Shown: positions 17,933-25,016 of the stretch, in pieces | Numbering within the stretch: the first letter of the stretch is position 1 | Layout: each line of letters starts with the position of its first letter | Assembly (NCBI RefSeq): GCF_004296935.1 | Contig: NZ_SCVH01000170.1 | Span: forward strand, 1 to 37,995 | DNA: 37,995 nt | Reading direction: 5' to 3' | From: Reyranella sp. | GTDB taxonomy: Bacteria; Pseudomonadota; Alphaproteobacteria; Reyranellales; Reyranellaceae | Notes under the pieces: model-generated | Database searches by the model: none | Told to the model about the DNA's origin: nothing | What the model saw: the letters and a program-made list of their open reading frames with translations, nothing else | Position numbers and translations under genes: made by a program

Positions 17933-18073
17933 GGGCCCAACTTTGCAAAAAGGGCCCAACTTCGCCGACGGAAATCTGGCTTTCGAACCGCCGGAAAGCC
18001 AACAAATTCAATCTTTCCAGGGCCTCCCCGGGCCCACCTGAAACGTGGGAGTGTTGGGCCCGAAGTTGGGCCC
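17933..18073. repeat. GGGCCCAACTT direct and inverted repeats
   Basis: GGGCCCAACTT occurs at 17933-17943 and, extended to GGGCCCAACTTCG, at 17952-17964. The exact inverse CGAAGTTGGGCCC lies at 18061-18073, partly repeated as GTTGGGCCC at 18053-18061. A further GGGCCCAC is at 18030-18037. The outer pair could form a long stem or serve as paired protein-binding sites. Confidence 0.75.
17977..18001 (+). terminator. Hairpin after the dehalogenase gene
   Basis: Perfect 8-bp stem TGGCTTTC / GAAAGCCA (17977-17984 with 17994-18001) with a 9-nt loop, about 50 bp past the stop. No T-run follows directly; it may be a terminator or part of the repeat region. Confidence 0.35.
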
Positions 18074-18328
18074 GACTCCGGGATAAGCTTTATTCCATGG
18101 GCTTTTCTCGCGTTTCGCGAAAACTTTGGTCGCACTGCCCCGGCGCACCCTGTGCCCAGGATGTCGTTAAGTGTCTGTTCTGGCGTCGTTATTTGGCGCC
18201 GAGTTGAGACGGGGTCGTTCTTGGGACTGTCCACGGGTCAGGACCCGCGGCGGCTGCACCAGGCCATGAGGCGAACCCGCGGCCCCTCTTGCGGACTCCA
18301 GAGGGCGCGGGCAGGTCGTGCCGGAAAG

Positions 18329-18375
18329 GAAAAAGCCCGGCGCAGTCCAGGCGCCAGCCTATCGAAACCATAGGC
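18329..18375 (-). terminator. Minus-strand hairpin with T-run, possible end of a small RNA
   Basis: Read on the minus strand, GCCTGG-ACTGCG-CCGGGC (one G-U pair) is followed directly by TTTTTCC, a plausible intrinsic terminator. Just upstream is a second hairpin, GCCTAT / ATAGGC (18357-18362 with 18370-18375). No gene on this strand leads into it, so an unannotated short RNA is possible but unproven. Confidence 0.25.
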
Positions 18376-18425
18376 ATAAACTTGCTGAATTTGCAACTCT
18401 CTTTGCGCCGGTCTGGTATGCAGCC

Positions 18426-19058
18426 ATGACAGACGACCCTGCCCGCCGCGCCAGCGGCACCGAAGGCTACGGCGAAACCGCCGACGTGCTGGTGAAGCAG
18501 TACGAGGGCCTGGCCTTCGCCGACGTCCACCGCGACACGCTGCCCCTGATGCCCGCAACGCCGGGCCGGGTCCTCGACATCGGCGCCGGCACCGGCCGCG
18601 ATGCCGCTGCCCTCGCGGCCCTCGGCCACCGCGTCGTGGCGGTCGAGCCGACGGCAGAACTGCGGGCCCACGGCCAGCGCCTGCATCCGGCGACCGCGAT
18701 CGAGTGGATCGACGATTCCCTGCCCGACCTCGACAGGGTCCATGCGCTACTCGAAGGGGGCGGCCGGCGTTTCGATCTCGTGCTGCTGACGGCGGTGTGG
18801 ATGCACCTCGACGCGGGCCAGCGCACGCGCGCCATGGACCGCGTCGCGCCCCTGCTCGCGCCGGGCGGACTGATGACCCTGCTGCTGCGCCACGGCCCGG
18901 TGCCGGCCGGCCGCCGCATGTTCGACGTCTCCGCCGCCGAGACCCGCGACCTCGCGGGCCGCCACGGGCTGCTCGCGATTCACGACAGCGAGCGGCCCGC
19001 CCTGCTGGGCGGCAGCGCCGTGTGGTGGAGTGTGCTGGCCTTTCGGGCGCCGGCCTAG
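18426..19058 (+). CDS. Class I SAM-dependent methyltransferase, substrate unknown
   Basis: 210 residues from the ATG at 18426; the frame extends 36 codons upstream without coding character. SAM motif I is RVLDIGAGTGRDAAALAALGHRVVAVEP at about 48-75, and later motifs are FDLVLLTAVWMHL and LAPGGLMTLLLRHGPV. It resembles small Methyltransf_25-type enzymes of unknown substrate. The N-terminal RRASGTEGYGETAD, with its GYGE, suggests a family that often sits next to mobile or stress genes, but that is only an impression. It precedes the FicA/FicT pair by 79 bp on the same strand, with its own promoter between them. Confidence 0.82.
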   Translation: MTDDPARRASGTEGYGETADVLVKQYEGLAFADVHRDTLPLMPATPGRVLDIGAGTGRDAAALAALGHRVVAVEPTAELRAHGQRLHPATAIEWIDDSLPDLDRVHALLEGGGRRFDLVLLTAVWMHLDAGQRTRAMDRVAPLLAPGGLMTLLLRHGPVPAGRRMFDVSAAETRDLAGRHGLLAIHDSERPALLGGSAVWWSVLAFRAPA

Positions 19059-19110
19059 AACGCTGCCGGGAGGGCGTCCGTGGCGGGATGCCGTCGAGGC
19101 CGGGATTTGC

Positions 19111-19116
19111 TATAAT
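19111..19116 (+). promoter_or_regulatory. Consensus -10 box for ficA-ficT
   Basis: A perfect TATAAT sits 22 bp before the ficA ATG, leaving room for a short leader with the ribosome binding site GGAGAG. No good -35 hexamer is found 16-18 bp upstream. Confidence 0.5.
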
Positions 19117-19137
19117 TGAGCACCCTTGGAGAGAGCC

Positions 19138-19365
19138 ATGCCCGACACCGTCGCCACCCCTCAGGATGCGGCCGAGACCGCTGCCGAACGGCGCGCCCAT
19201 CTCGACCAGGCGCTCGCCAGCACGCGACTCGAGGGTCACGTCCCCACGCCCGAATTCCTCTCGGACTGCGAGGATTACATCGCCGGACGAATCGCGCGCG
19301 AAGAGATTCTGGCGCGGGAGGTCGAGCGCGTTCTCGGCACCAAACGCGCTGCCGATGCCGCCTGA
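19138..19365 (+). CDS. ficA: Fic antitoxin, VbhA/FicA-like
   Basis: 75 residues, all-helical in character. It carries the class I Fic inhibitory motif (S/T)xxxE(G/N) as S28-TRL-E32-G33. In known antitoxins the glutamate of this motif enters the Fic active site and blocks productive ATP binding. The remainder (TPEFLSDCEDYIAGRI and EEILAREVERVLG) matches the size and helix pattern of VbhA-type antitoxins. The ATG follows GGAGAG; an in-frame TTG lies four codons upstream. It overlaps the ficT start by 11 bp, the arrangement expected of a coupled antitoxin-toxin pair. Confidence 0.85.
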   Translation: MPDTVATPQDAAETAAERRAHLDQALASTRLEGHVPTPEFLSDCEDYIAGRIAREEILAREVERVLGTKRAADAA

Positions 19366-19951
19366 TTCCCAGGATCCGTACACCTATCCCGACTCGACCG
19401 TCCTTCGAAACAAGTTCGGCACACGCAGCGCCAACAAGCTGGCCCGGCTGGAATATGCCGCAACGGCCGCGCGCCTCGACGAAATGCGCCGATGGCCGCC
19501 GCTTGGTCATTTCGATCTCGAAGAGCTGAAACGACTCCACGGCCATATCTTTCAGGACGTCTACGACTGGGCGGGATCGATCCGCAGCGTCGACATAGCC
19601 AAGGCCGGGCAGATGTTCTGCCGGCCGGGCTTTCTCGTGAACGAAGGCAAGCGTCTGGCCGAGGCGCTGGCTACGGAGAAACTCCTGCGCGGCCTCGACC
19701 GAACGGCTGTCGTCGACCGGCTCGCCGAGCACTACGGCGACTGGAACGCCCTGCACCCCTTCCGCGACGGCAACGGCCGGGCCACGCGCGAGTTCTTTCG
19801 CCAACTCGCGAAGCAAGCGGGCTATGAGTTCGACCTGACGAAGATCGAGCGAAGCGCATGGAACGAGGCCTCCGCCCGCAGCTTCAAGGGCGACACCAGG
19901 CCCCTACGCGACGTGCTTGCGGCGGCCGTTCGGCCGGACCGATCGACCTGA
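19355..19951 (+). CDS. ficT: Fic-domain toxin, adenylyltransferase
   Basis: 198 residues, the size of stand-alone class I Fic toxins. The catalytic motif is complete: H134-PFRDGNGR, followed by ATREF, with the histidine as the general base and the arginine and glycine loop binding ATP. Other Fic-fold segments are LKRLHGHIFQDVYDWAGSIR near 58-77 and the target-docking flap region AGQMFCRPGFL near 84-94. Family members transfer AMP from ATP to hydroxyl side chains, and FicT/VbhT-type toxins target DNA gyrase and topoisomerase IV. The start ATG lies inside the end of ficA, so synthesis depends on antitoxin translation. The target here is inferred from the family. Confidence 0.92.
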   Translation: MPPDSQDPYTYPDSTVLRNKFGTRSANKLARLEYAATAARLDEMRRWPPLGHFDLEELKRLHGHIFQDVYDWAGSIRSVDIAKAGQMFCRPGFLVNEGKRLAEALATEKLLRGLDRTAVVDRLAEHYGDWNALHPFRDGNGRATREFFRQLAKQAGYEFDLTKIERSAWNEASARSFKGDTRPLRDVLAAAVRPDRST

Positions 19952-20062
19952 ACTGCTTCCCACCCTGCACCGTGCGCTCGACATGGGCCGTTCTGACTTG
20001 CTGCAGTAAGTAGGAACTACGCCTGCCCAGACCCCTTCCGCGGTTGTGCTAATGTTGGAGAC

Positions 20063-21502
20063 ATGGAGGATCGGGCAGGTAAACGCTGGAGTAGCGGCTT
20101 CGGGGCCCTCCTCCTCGTTGTGGCCACTGTCCCGGAATGGCTTCTTTCTGTCGGAGCCAGAGGACTAAAAGCGCTCGGTCTGCTTACTGCAGCGGACAGC
20201 ATTGGAATCGTGGTGGGTTGGATGACCAGCCACGAATTGTTGGTGCAGATTGCCGCGTATATTGGGGCCGCCGTCGCGATCTCTTACGCGATGTTTGGTC
20301 CTTGGTGGCGGAGATTCAAATTGGAACCGTCGCACTTGATATGGGTAGGCTTGATCGGAACGATTTGCTCCGTGCTGATCCTTACGGCAGGGATTGTCTG
20401 GCAAGCTCGCCAACAGGTCGTCGCCGGAGTTCCCCCTGCCCTCAGCGGTCCGGCAGCCGCTGCGCCGCCGAAAGTCTACTTTTCCTACGACATCGAAAGG
20501 CAGTTGCGCGCAATCGATCAGCTTAGGGATTTGGTTGGCCCCCAAGCGCGCGCTTTGAGCGACGAAGGACGAGGCATCTATACGAAGATCGACAGCGGAG
20601 TGCAGCTGGGGACTTTGGAGGGCTCAACCGCTGCAGTACTTACGGACTACGCGGCGCGAGTTGAAGCTCTGCTAAAGCAGATGCAGGCACTAGCCGGGAA
20701 ATACTCCGGCTATGAGTTTATTCGAGAGTTCGAGAATTTTAACGCCTTCAATCCCTTTGAGGTGGTCTCCAGTGCGCGCAATGTTGCTGCTGCCCTTCAG
20801 AGGGGGCCGGCTGGTATGGCAGGGATACGAGACAATCAGTATTTCGTGGCATTCGGTCGCTCGACGATTCAGCTTGGTAACTGGTCGGGCGACTGGGCAA
20901 ACAAGCTAGATGCACTCCGCAAGGAAGTGTTGGCGCTTCCGGTAACTCCTAGCGCGCCCTCGCCGCTTGATCGCCATTCTGCAGAACCCCCAAAAGCCAA
21001 GGACTACTTTCCAGCCGAGAAGCAAAGGCTTAGCCAACTGCTGGCCGAAACGTCGGAGCGCCTTAACAAGGAGGGTTTGGATGCTGTGCAAGCTCCTTGG
21101 ATAAGGCATGTGTGGACTGATCGAACCAATCTCCAGATAGACGAGCTAATCTCGCAGATTGAAGGGACACGTGAGCTTGTAACCAAGCTGCAGACGGATA
21201 TTTGGGACAAGACTGTTCTGCAAAACCAAAAGTATCGCGATGAACTGTTGGAAGTCGTCGGGCTGCAAAGTGGGGATACACCTCTTAACAATTTCCAGGG
21301 CGCGATGGGGCATTTCCTGACAAACGTAAGAACGTACAAGGAGCGGCGGGAGAAGTTGGCCGATGAAGATCGGTACTGGACAGCCAACATGATCCTGAAC
21401 CGAGAAATACAGGACGCTGTAATGCCCGCCGCAAATGCTTTCCACGCATGGATCACAACATGCAATCAAAAGATTGATGCGCAACGTGCCATTCTCAAAT
21501 GA
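20063..21502 (+). CDS. Unrecognised membrane-anchored protein of lower G+C
   Basis: 479 residues with no family I recognise. The N-terminal 115 residues hold two clear membrane spans at about 60-79 and 92-113 and a weaker one at 12-30, followed by a proline/alanine linker near 122-137. The remaining 340 residues are soluble and mostly helical, with heptad-like stretches (about 320-370 and 430-470), suggesting coiled coils. Codon use differs plainly from the neighbours, with many A/T-ending codons such as TTG, CTT, AAA and ATA, pointing to recent acquisition. It starts 4 bp after a GGAG, stands alone behind ficT and ends before a palindromic repeat. A phage-defence or envelope role is possible but not supported by any motif. 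Confidence 0.8.
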   Translation: MEDRAGKRWSSGFGALLLVVATVPEWLLSVGARGLKALGLLTAADSIGIVVGWMTSHELLVQIAAYIGAAVAISYAMFGPWWRRFKLEPSHLIWVGLIGTICSVLILTAGIVWQARQQVVAGVPPALSGPAAAAPPKVYFSYDIERQLRAIDQLRDLVGPQARALSDEGRGIYTKIDSGVQLGTLEGSTAAVLTDYAARVEALLKQMQALAGKYSGYEFIREFENFNAFNPFEVVSSARNVAAALQRGPAGMAGIRDNQYFVAFGRSTIQLGNWSGDWANKLDALRKEVLALPVTPSAPSPLDRHSAEPPKAKDYFPAEKQRLSQLLAETSERLNKEGLDAVQAPWIRHVWTDRTNLQIDELISQIEGTRELVTKLQTDIWDKTVLQNQKYRDELLEVVGLQSGDTPLNNFQGAMGHFLTNVRTYKERREKLADEDRYWTANMILNREIQDAVMPAANAFHAWITTCNQKIDAQRAILK

Positions 21503-21576
21503 GAACGGATTAGCGTCCGGTTACTCCAAGATCAGCCGAAGCTCCTTTGCTCCGATAGCTGCATACTTGGGCCTTT

Positions 21577-21628
21577 GACCCCTCCGTCGGCCTAGGAGGC
21601 CGACACCTCCCCAGCGTGGCTGGGGAGG
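21577..21628. repeat. Double-hairpin intergenic repeat, possible bidirectional terminator
   Basis: Two adjacent perfect hairpins: GTCGGCCT / AGGCCGAC (21586-21593 with 21597-21604) and CCTCCCCAGC / GCTGGGGAGG (21606-21615 with 21619-21628), each with a 3-nt loop, preceded by GACCCCTCC. The pattern matches a dispersed palindromic element I have seen in many alphaproteobacterial genomes. It lies between the convergent orphan gene and nrdB. Confidence 0.7.
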
Positions 21629-21643
21629 AGAAGAACGGATGCC

Positions 21644-22606
21644 CTAGCCGAACGCCTCTTCCCAGCTCCCGCGCGTCGACGCCTTGGAGTATTCGGTCGA
21701 GCGGTTCTCGAAGAAGTTGGTGTGCTCGATGGCGTTCAGCATCTGGTCCATCCACGGCAGCGGGTTCTTGGCGTCGCTGCGGTAGATCGGCTGCAGGGTG
21801 AGCTGCTGCAGGCGGCGGTCGGCGATGAAGCGGATGTAGCGCTTCACGTCGGTCGCGGTCATGCCCTCCATGCCGCCCATCTCGAAGGCGAGATCGATGA
21901 AGGCGTCCTCGTGGTCGACGATGGTCGAGCAGGCGATGTAGAGCTCGCGCTGCAGCGCCTCGGTCCAGACTTCCGGGTTCTCCTGGATGAAGGTGCGGAA
22001 CAGCCGGATGATCGAATTGCAGTGCAGCGTCTCGTCACGCACCGACCATGTCACGATCTGGCCCATGCCCTTCATCTTGTTGAAGCGCGGGAAGTTCATC
22101 AGCATGGCGAAGCTGGCGAAGAGCTGCAGGCCCTCGGTGAAGGCGCCGAACACGGCCAGCGTCTTGGCGATGTCGGCCTTCGAGTCGACGTTGAACTCCT
22201 GCATGTAGTCGTACTTGTCCTTCATCTCCTTGACGGTGAGGAAGACCGAGTATTCCGTTTCCGGCATGCCGATGGTGTCGAGCAGGTGGCTGTAGGCGGC
22301 GATGTGGACGGTCTCCATGGAGGAGAAGGCGGCCAGCATCATCTGCACTTCGGTGGGTTTGAAGACCCGCGAATAGTGCTTCATGTAGCAGTTGTTCACC
22401 TCGACGTCGGCCTGGGTGAAGAAGCGGAAGATCTGCGTCAGCAGATTGCGCTCGGTATCCGTGAGCTTGTTGCGCCAGTCCTTGACGTCGTCGGCCAGCG
22501 GCACTTCCTCGGGCAGCCAGTGGATGCGCTGCTGCGTCAGCCAGGCGTCGTAGGCCCACGGATAATGGAACGGCTTGTAGATCGGCTTGGCGTCGAGAAG
22601 GGACAT
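21644..22606 (-). CDS. nrdB: Ribonucleoside-diphosphate reductase, beta subunit (class I)
   Basis: 320 residues, typical for NrdB. It houses the dimetal centre and tyrosyl radical that start ribonucleotide reduction. Metal ligands and radical site are visible: D67 in TQADVEVNN, E98 and H101, and the radical tyrosine Y105 in METVHIAAYSH. The second helix pair contributes ligands from the region EEAL-like EALQRELYIACSTIVDHEDAF and its glutamate/histidine set. The C-terminus (NRSTEYSKASTRGSWEEAFG) is the flexible tail that docks on NrdA. It lies 87 bp downstream of nrdA, with an imperfect hairpin between them. Having Y105 argues against the radical-free class Ic type. Confidence 0.95.
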   Translation of the reverse strand: MSLLDAKPIYKPFHYPWAYDAWLTQQRIHWLPEEVPLADDVKDWRNKLTDTERNLLTQIFRFFTQADVEVNNCYMKHYSRVFKPTEVQMMLAAFSSMETVHIAAYSHLLDTIGMPETEYSVFLTVKEMKDKYDYMQEFNVDSKADIAKTLAVFGAFTEGLQLFASFAMLMNFPRFNKMKGMGQIVTWSVRDETLHCNSIIRLFRTFIQENPEVWTEALQRELYIACSTIVDHEDAFIDLAFEMGGMEGMTATDVKRYIRFIADRRLQQLTLQPIYRSDAKNPLPWMDQMLNAIEHTNFFENRSTEYSKASTRGSWEEAFG

Positions 22607-22644
22607 GGGGATGGACCGATCAAACGGATGTGAAGCGAAAGGTT

Positions 22645-22683
22645 CCCCGTCGCGTCCGGCAGGCTGTACCGGTCGCGGCGGGG
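22645..22683 (-). other. Imperfect hairpin between nrdA and nrdB
   Basis: CCCCGTCGCG (22645-22654) can pair with CGCGGCGGGG (22674-22683) with one mismatch. It may attenuate or stabilise the transcript between the two cistrons, setting the ratio of subunits. Confidence 0.35.
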
Positions 22684-22693
22684 ACTGCTCAGG

Positions 22694-24568
22694 TTACTGG
22701 CAGCTAAGGCACTCTTCGTAGTCGTTGGTCTGGGAGATCTTGTTGCCGACGAACGGCAGCGGCGCATCGGCGCCCTCCTCCCGCGTCGGCACGCCCATGG
22801 CGTGGTCGCCCAGCTGGTCGGCCATGGCATCGCCCGAGACCGCCTCGGCGCGCTGGATGGAGAGCGAGCGGCAGTAGTAGAGGCTCTTCACGCCGCGCTT
22901 CCAGGCCATCATGTGGATCTGGTGCAGGTCGCGCTTATGGACGTCAGCCGGCAGGAAGATGTTGAGCGACTGACTCTGGCAGATGTAGGGCGTGCGGTCG
23001 GCGGCGTGCTCGACCAGCCAGCGCTGGTCGATCTCGAAGGCGGTCTTGAACACCGCCTTCTCGTGGTCGTCGAGGCAGTCCAGATCCTTCACCGAACCCT
23101 GGCTGGTGGTGATGGTGGTCCAGGTGTCCTCGTCGTTGCGGCCCTTCTGCTCGAGCACCTTCTCGAGGTACGGGTTGCGCACCACGAACGAGCCCGAGAG
23201 GGTCTTGTGGTTATAGACGTTGGCCGCCGACGGCTCGATGCCGGGCGAGGCGCCGCCGCAGATGATCGAGATCGACGCGGTGGGCGCGATCGCGAGCTTG
23301 TTGGAGAAGCGGTCCTCGAAGCCGAAGTCGGCGGCGTCGGGGCAGGCGCCGCGTTCCTTGCCGAGCGATCTGGAGGCGTCGTCGCACTGGCCGCGGATGT
23401 GCTTGAACATCTTCTTGTTCCACACCTTGGCCATCACCGATTCGAGCGGGATGCCGTTGGCCTGCAGGAACGAGTGGAAGCCCATGACGCCGAGACCGAC
23501 CGAACGCTCGCGCATGGCGGCATAGGTGGCGCGGGCGAAGTCGGAGCCGGCGGTGTCGATGAAGCTCTGCAGCACGTTGTCGAGGAAGCGCATCACGTCC
23601 TCGATGAAGGTCGGATGCTCGTGCCACTCGAGATAGGTCTCGAGATTGAGCGAGGAGAGGCAGCACACCGCGGTGCGCTGCTTGCCGTGATGGTCGATGC
23701 CGGTCGGCAGCGTGATCTCGCTGCACAGGTTCGAGGTCTTGACCTCGAGGCCGGCCAGCTTGTGATGCTCGGGCCGGGCATTGTTCACGTGATCGACGAA
23801 CACCAGGTAGGGCTCGCCGGTCTCGATGCGCGCCGTCAGGATGCGGATCCAGAGCGCACGGGCCGAGATCTTGCGCTGGACCGCGCCGTCCTTGGGGCTG
23901 ACCAGCGCCCACTCCTCGTCGTTCTCGACCGCGCGCATGAAGGCGTCGGAGATGAGAAGGCCGTGGTGGAGGTTGAGCGCCTTGCGGTTGGGGTCGCCAC
24001 CGGTCGGGCGGCGGATTTCGATGAATTCCTCGATCTCGGGATGGTTGACCGGCAGGTAGCAGGCGGCCGACCCGCGGCGCAGCGAGCCCTGGCTGATGGC
24101 GAGCGTGAGCGAGTCCATCACGCGGATGAACGGCACCACGCCCGAGGTCTTGCCGTTCATGCCGACCTTCTCGCCGATCGACCGGAGATTGCCCCAGTAG
24201 GAGCCGATGCCGCCGCCCCGGGCCGCCAGCCACACGTTCTCGTTCCACAGACCGACGATGCCTTCGAGCGAATCGTTGGCCTCGTTCAGGAAGCAGGAGA
24301 TCGGCAGGCCGCGGCTGGTGCCGCCGTTGCTGAGCACGGGCGTGGCCGGCATGAACCAGAGATTGCTGATGTAGTCGTAAATCCGCTGGGCGTGGCCGTC
24401 GTCGTCGGCATAGGCCGCCGCCACGCGGGCAAACATGTCCTGATAGCTTTCGCCGGGCAGGAGATAACGGTCGGTGAGAGTGGCCTTGCCGAAGATGGTC
24501 AGGCGGGCGTCCCGTGAGGAGTCGGTAACAACCCGTGCACCGCTGCGAACTTGAACAACATCAAACAC
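22694..24568 (-). CDS. nrdA: Ribonucleoside-diphosphate reductase, alpha subunit (class I)
   Basis: 624 residues from the GTG at 24566-24568, which follows a GGGGG run; another in-frame GTG lies 15 codons upstream, inside the leader palindrome. It reduces NDPs to dNDPs. Present are PISCFLNEANDS, the finger-loop NxCxE motif as SNLCSE (about residue 280), the glycine-rich IAPTASISIICGGASPGIEP and the C-terminal redox pair CLSC ending the protein. There is no room at the N-terminus for an ATP-cone, so the usual overall-activity allosteric site is missing. It is the first gene of nrdA-nrdB, with a long upstream control region. Confidence 0.94.
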   Translation of the reverse strand: MFDVVQVRSGARVVTDSSRDARLTIFGKATLTDRYLLPGESYQDMFARVAAAYADDDGHAQRIYDYISNLWFMPATPVLSNGGTSRGLPISCFLNEANDSLEGIVGLWNENVWLAARGGGIGSYWGNLRSIGEKVGMNGKTSGVVPFIRVMDSLTLAISQGSLRRGSAACYLPVNHPEIEEFIEIRRPTGGDPNRKALNLHHGLLISDAFMRAVENDEEWALVSPKDGAVQRKISARALWIRILTARIETGEPYLVFVDHVNNARPEHHKLAGLEVKTSNLCSEITLPTGIDHHGKQRTAVCCLSSLNLETYLEWHEHPTFIEDVMRFLDNVLQSFIDTAGSDFARATYAAMRERSVGLGVMGFHSFLQANGIPLESVMAKVWNKKMFKHIRGQCDDASRSLGKERGACPDAADFGFEDRFSNKLAIAPTASISIICGGASPGIEPSAANVYNHKTLSGSFVVRNPYLEKVLEQKGRNDEDTWTTITTSQGSVKDLDCLDDHEKAVFKTAFEIDQRWLVEHAADRTPYICQSQSLNIFLPADVHKRDLHQIHMMAWKRGVKSLYYCRSLSIQRAEAVSGDAMADQLGDHAMGVPTREEGADAPLPFVGNKISQTNDYEECLSCQ

Positions 24569-24591
24569 TTGTGGCCCCCATTTTCTTTTTG

Positions 24592-24605
24592 TCCACAGCT
24601 GTGGA
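24592..24605. promoter_or_regulatory. Palindrome with two overlapping DnaA-box-like sites
   Basis: TCCACAGCTGTGGA is a perfect 14-bp palindrome. With flanks it reads TTGTCCACA on the plus strand (24589-24597) and CTATCCACA on the minus strand (24601-24609), each one mismatch from the DnaA box TTATCCACA. It lies in the likely nrdA leader, 24 bp before the GTG. DnaA control of nrdAB is established in E. coli. Confidence 0.5.
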
Positions 24606-24636
24606 TAGAACACACTGTGGAAGACACCTAGATGTT

Positions 24637-24657
24637 GGGAAGGGTTTGTCCCTTCCC
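24637..24657. promoter_or_regulatory. Perfect 8-bp inverted repeat in the nrdA leader
   Basis: GGGAAGGG (24637-24644) and CCCTTCCC (24650-24657) flank TTTGT. It falls just after the predicted nrdA transcription start and could be an operator or an RNA hairpin. It does not match the NrdR box. Confidence 0.55.
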
Positions 24658-24668
24658 ACTATGGATAG

Positions 24669-24696
24669 ATGATACGGCACCTGTGATGGCTGTCAT
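24669..24696 (-). promoter_or_regulatory. Sigma70-type promoter for nrdA
   Basis: On the minus strand ATGACA (24691-24696) and TATCAT (24669-24674) are separated by 16 bp, each one mismatch from the consensus hexamers. Predicted start near 24662, giving a leader of roughly 95 nt before the GTG. Confidence 0.5.
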
Positions 24697-24738
24697 CGGC
24701 AATTTTTTTCCCCGCGTGTGAATCTCAGGAATGGTTGG

Positions 24739-24753
24739 TTAAATATCTGTAAA
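24739..24753. promoter_or_regulatory. CtrA-like site upstream of nrdA
   Basis: TTAA-N7-TAAA is one mismatch from the CtrA consensus TTAA-N7-TTAA and lies about 45 bp upstream of the predicted -35 box. Short degenerate motifs arise by chance in an A/T-rich block, so this is tentative. Confidence 0.3.
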
Positions 24754-25016
24754 CATTCATAAAAATAGGCTTTGAAATTTTGTTTTTCCGGCCGTATGCG
24801 AACCTTCGCAAGTGCAGCATTAGAGGAGAACAAAACGCGCTTTGCCACGGATTCCGTGGGCTGGAAACAGAAACGCCAGCGAATCGGCTCAACCGCATCG
24901 GGGCAGGTCGCAAAACGCGAGACACGATAGGCACTTTCGGCGTCGCGACCTGATCGTCGTCATAGTGTCATGGTGCGCGTTAACATCGGGCTGAGGAATC
25001 GACGGTTAGGCGAAAA

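Larger units (their letters stand above)
17929..18425. other. Repeat-rich noncoding stretch between the dehalogenase and methyltransferase genes
   Basis: About 500 bp without a convincing gene. The first 150 bp carry five GGGCCC-centred copies in mixed orientation and a hairpin; the rest shows only short frames, such as a 36-codon one from 18097, without coding character. A minus-strand hairpin with a T-run lies near 18330-18352. Confidence 0.7.

Noticed and set aside
17981-18001. TTCGAAC near GCC-rich arms, reminiscent of a tRNA T-loop
   Set aside because: No acceptor stem, anticodon arm or CCA end could be folded around it.
18097-18207. Small 36-codon frame in the repeat-rich gap
   Set aside because: No ribosome binding site and no coding character; several cysteines and tryptophans scattered without pattern.
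22802-24517. 571-codon plus-strand frame opposite nrdA
   Set aside because: Shadow of nrdA; low-complexity Val/Leu/Ala/His composition, no motif.
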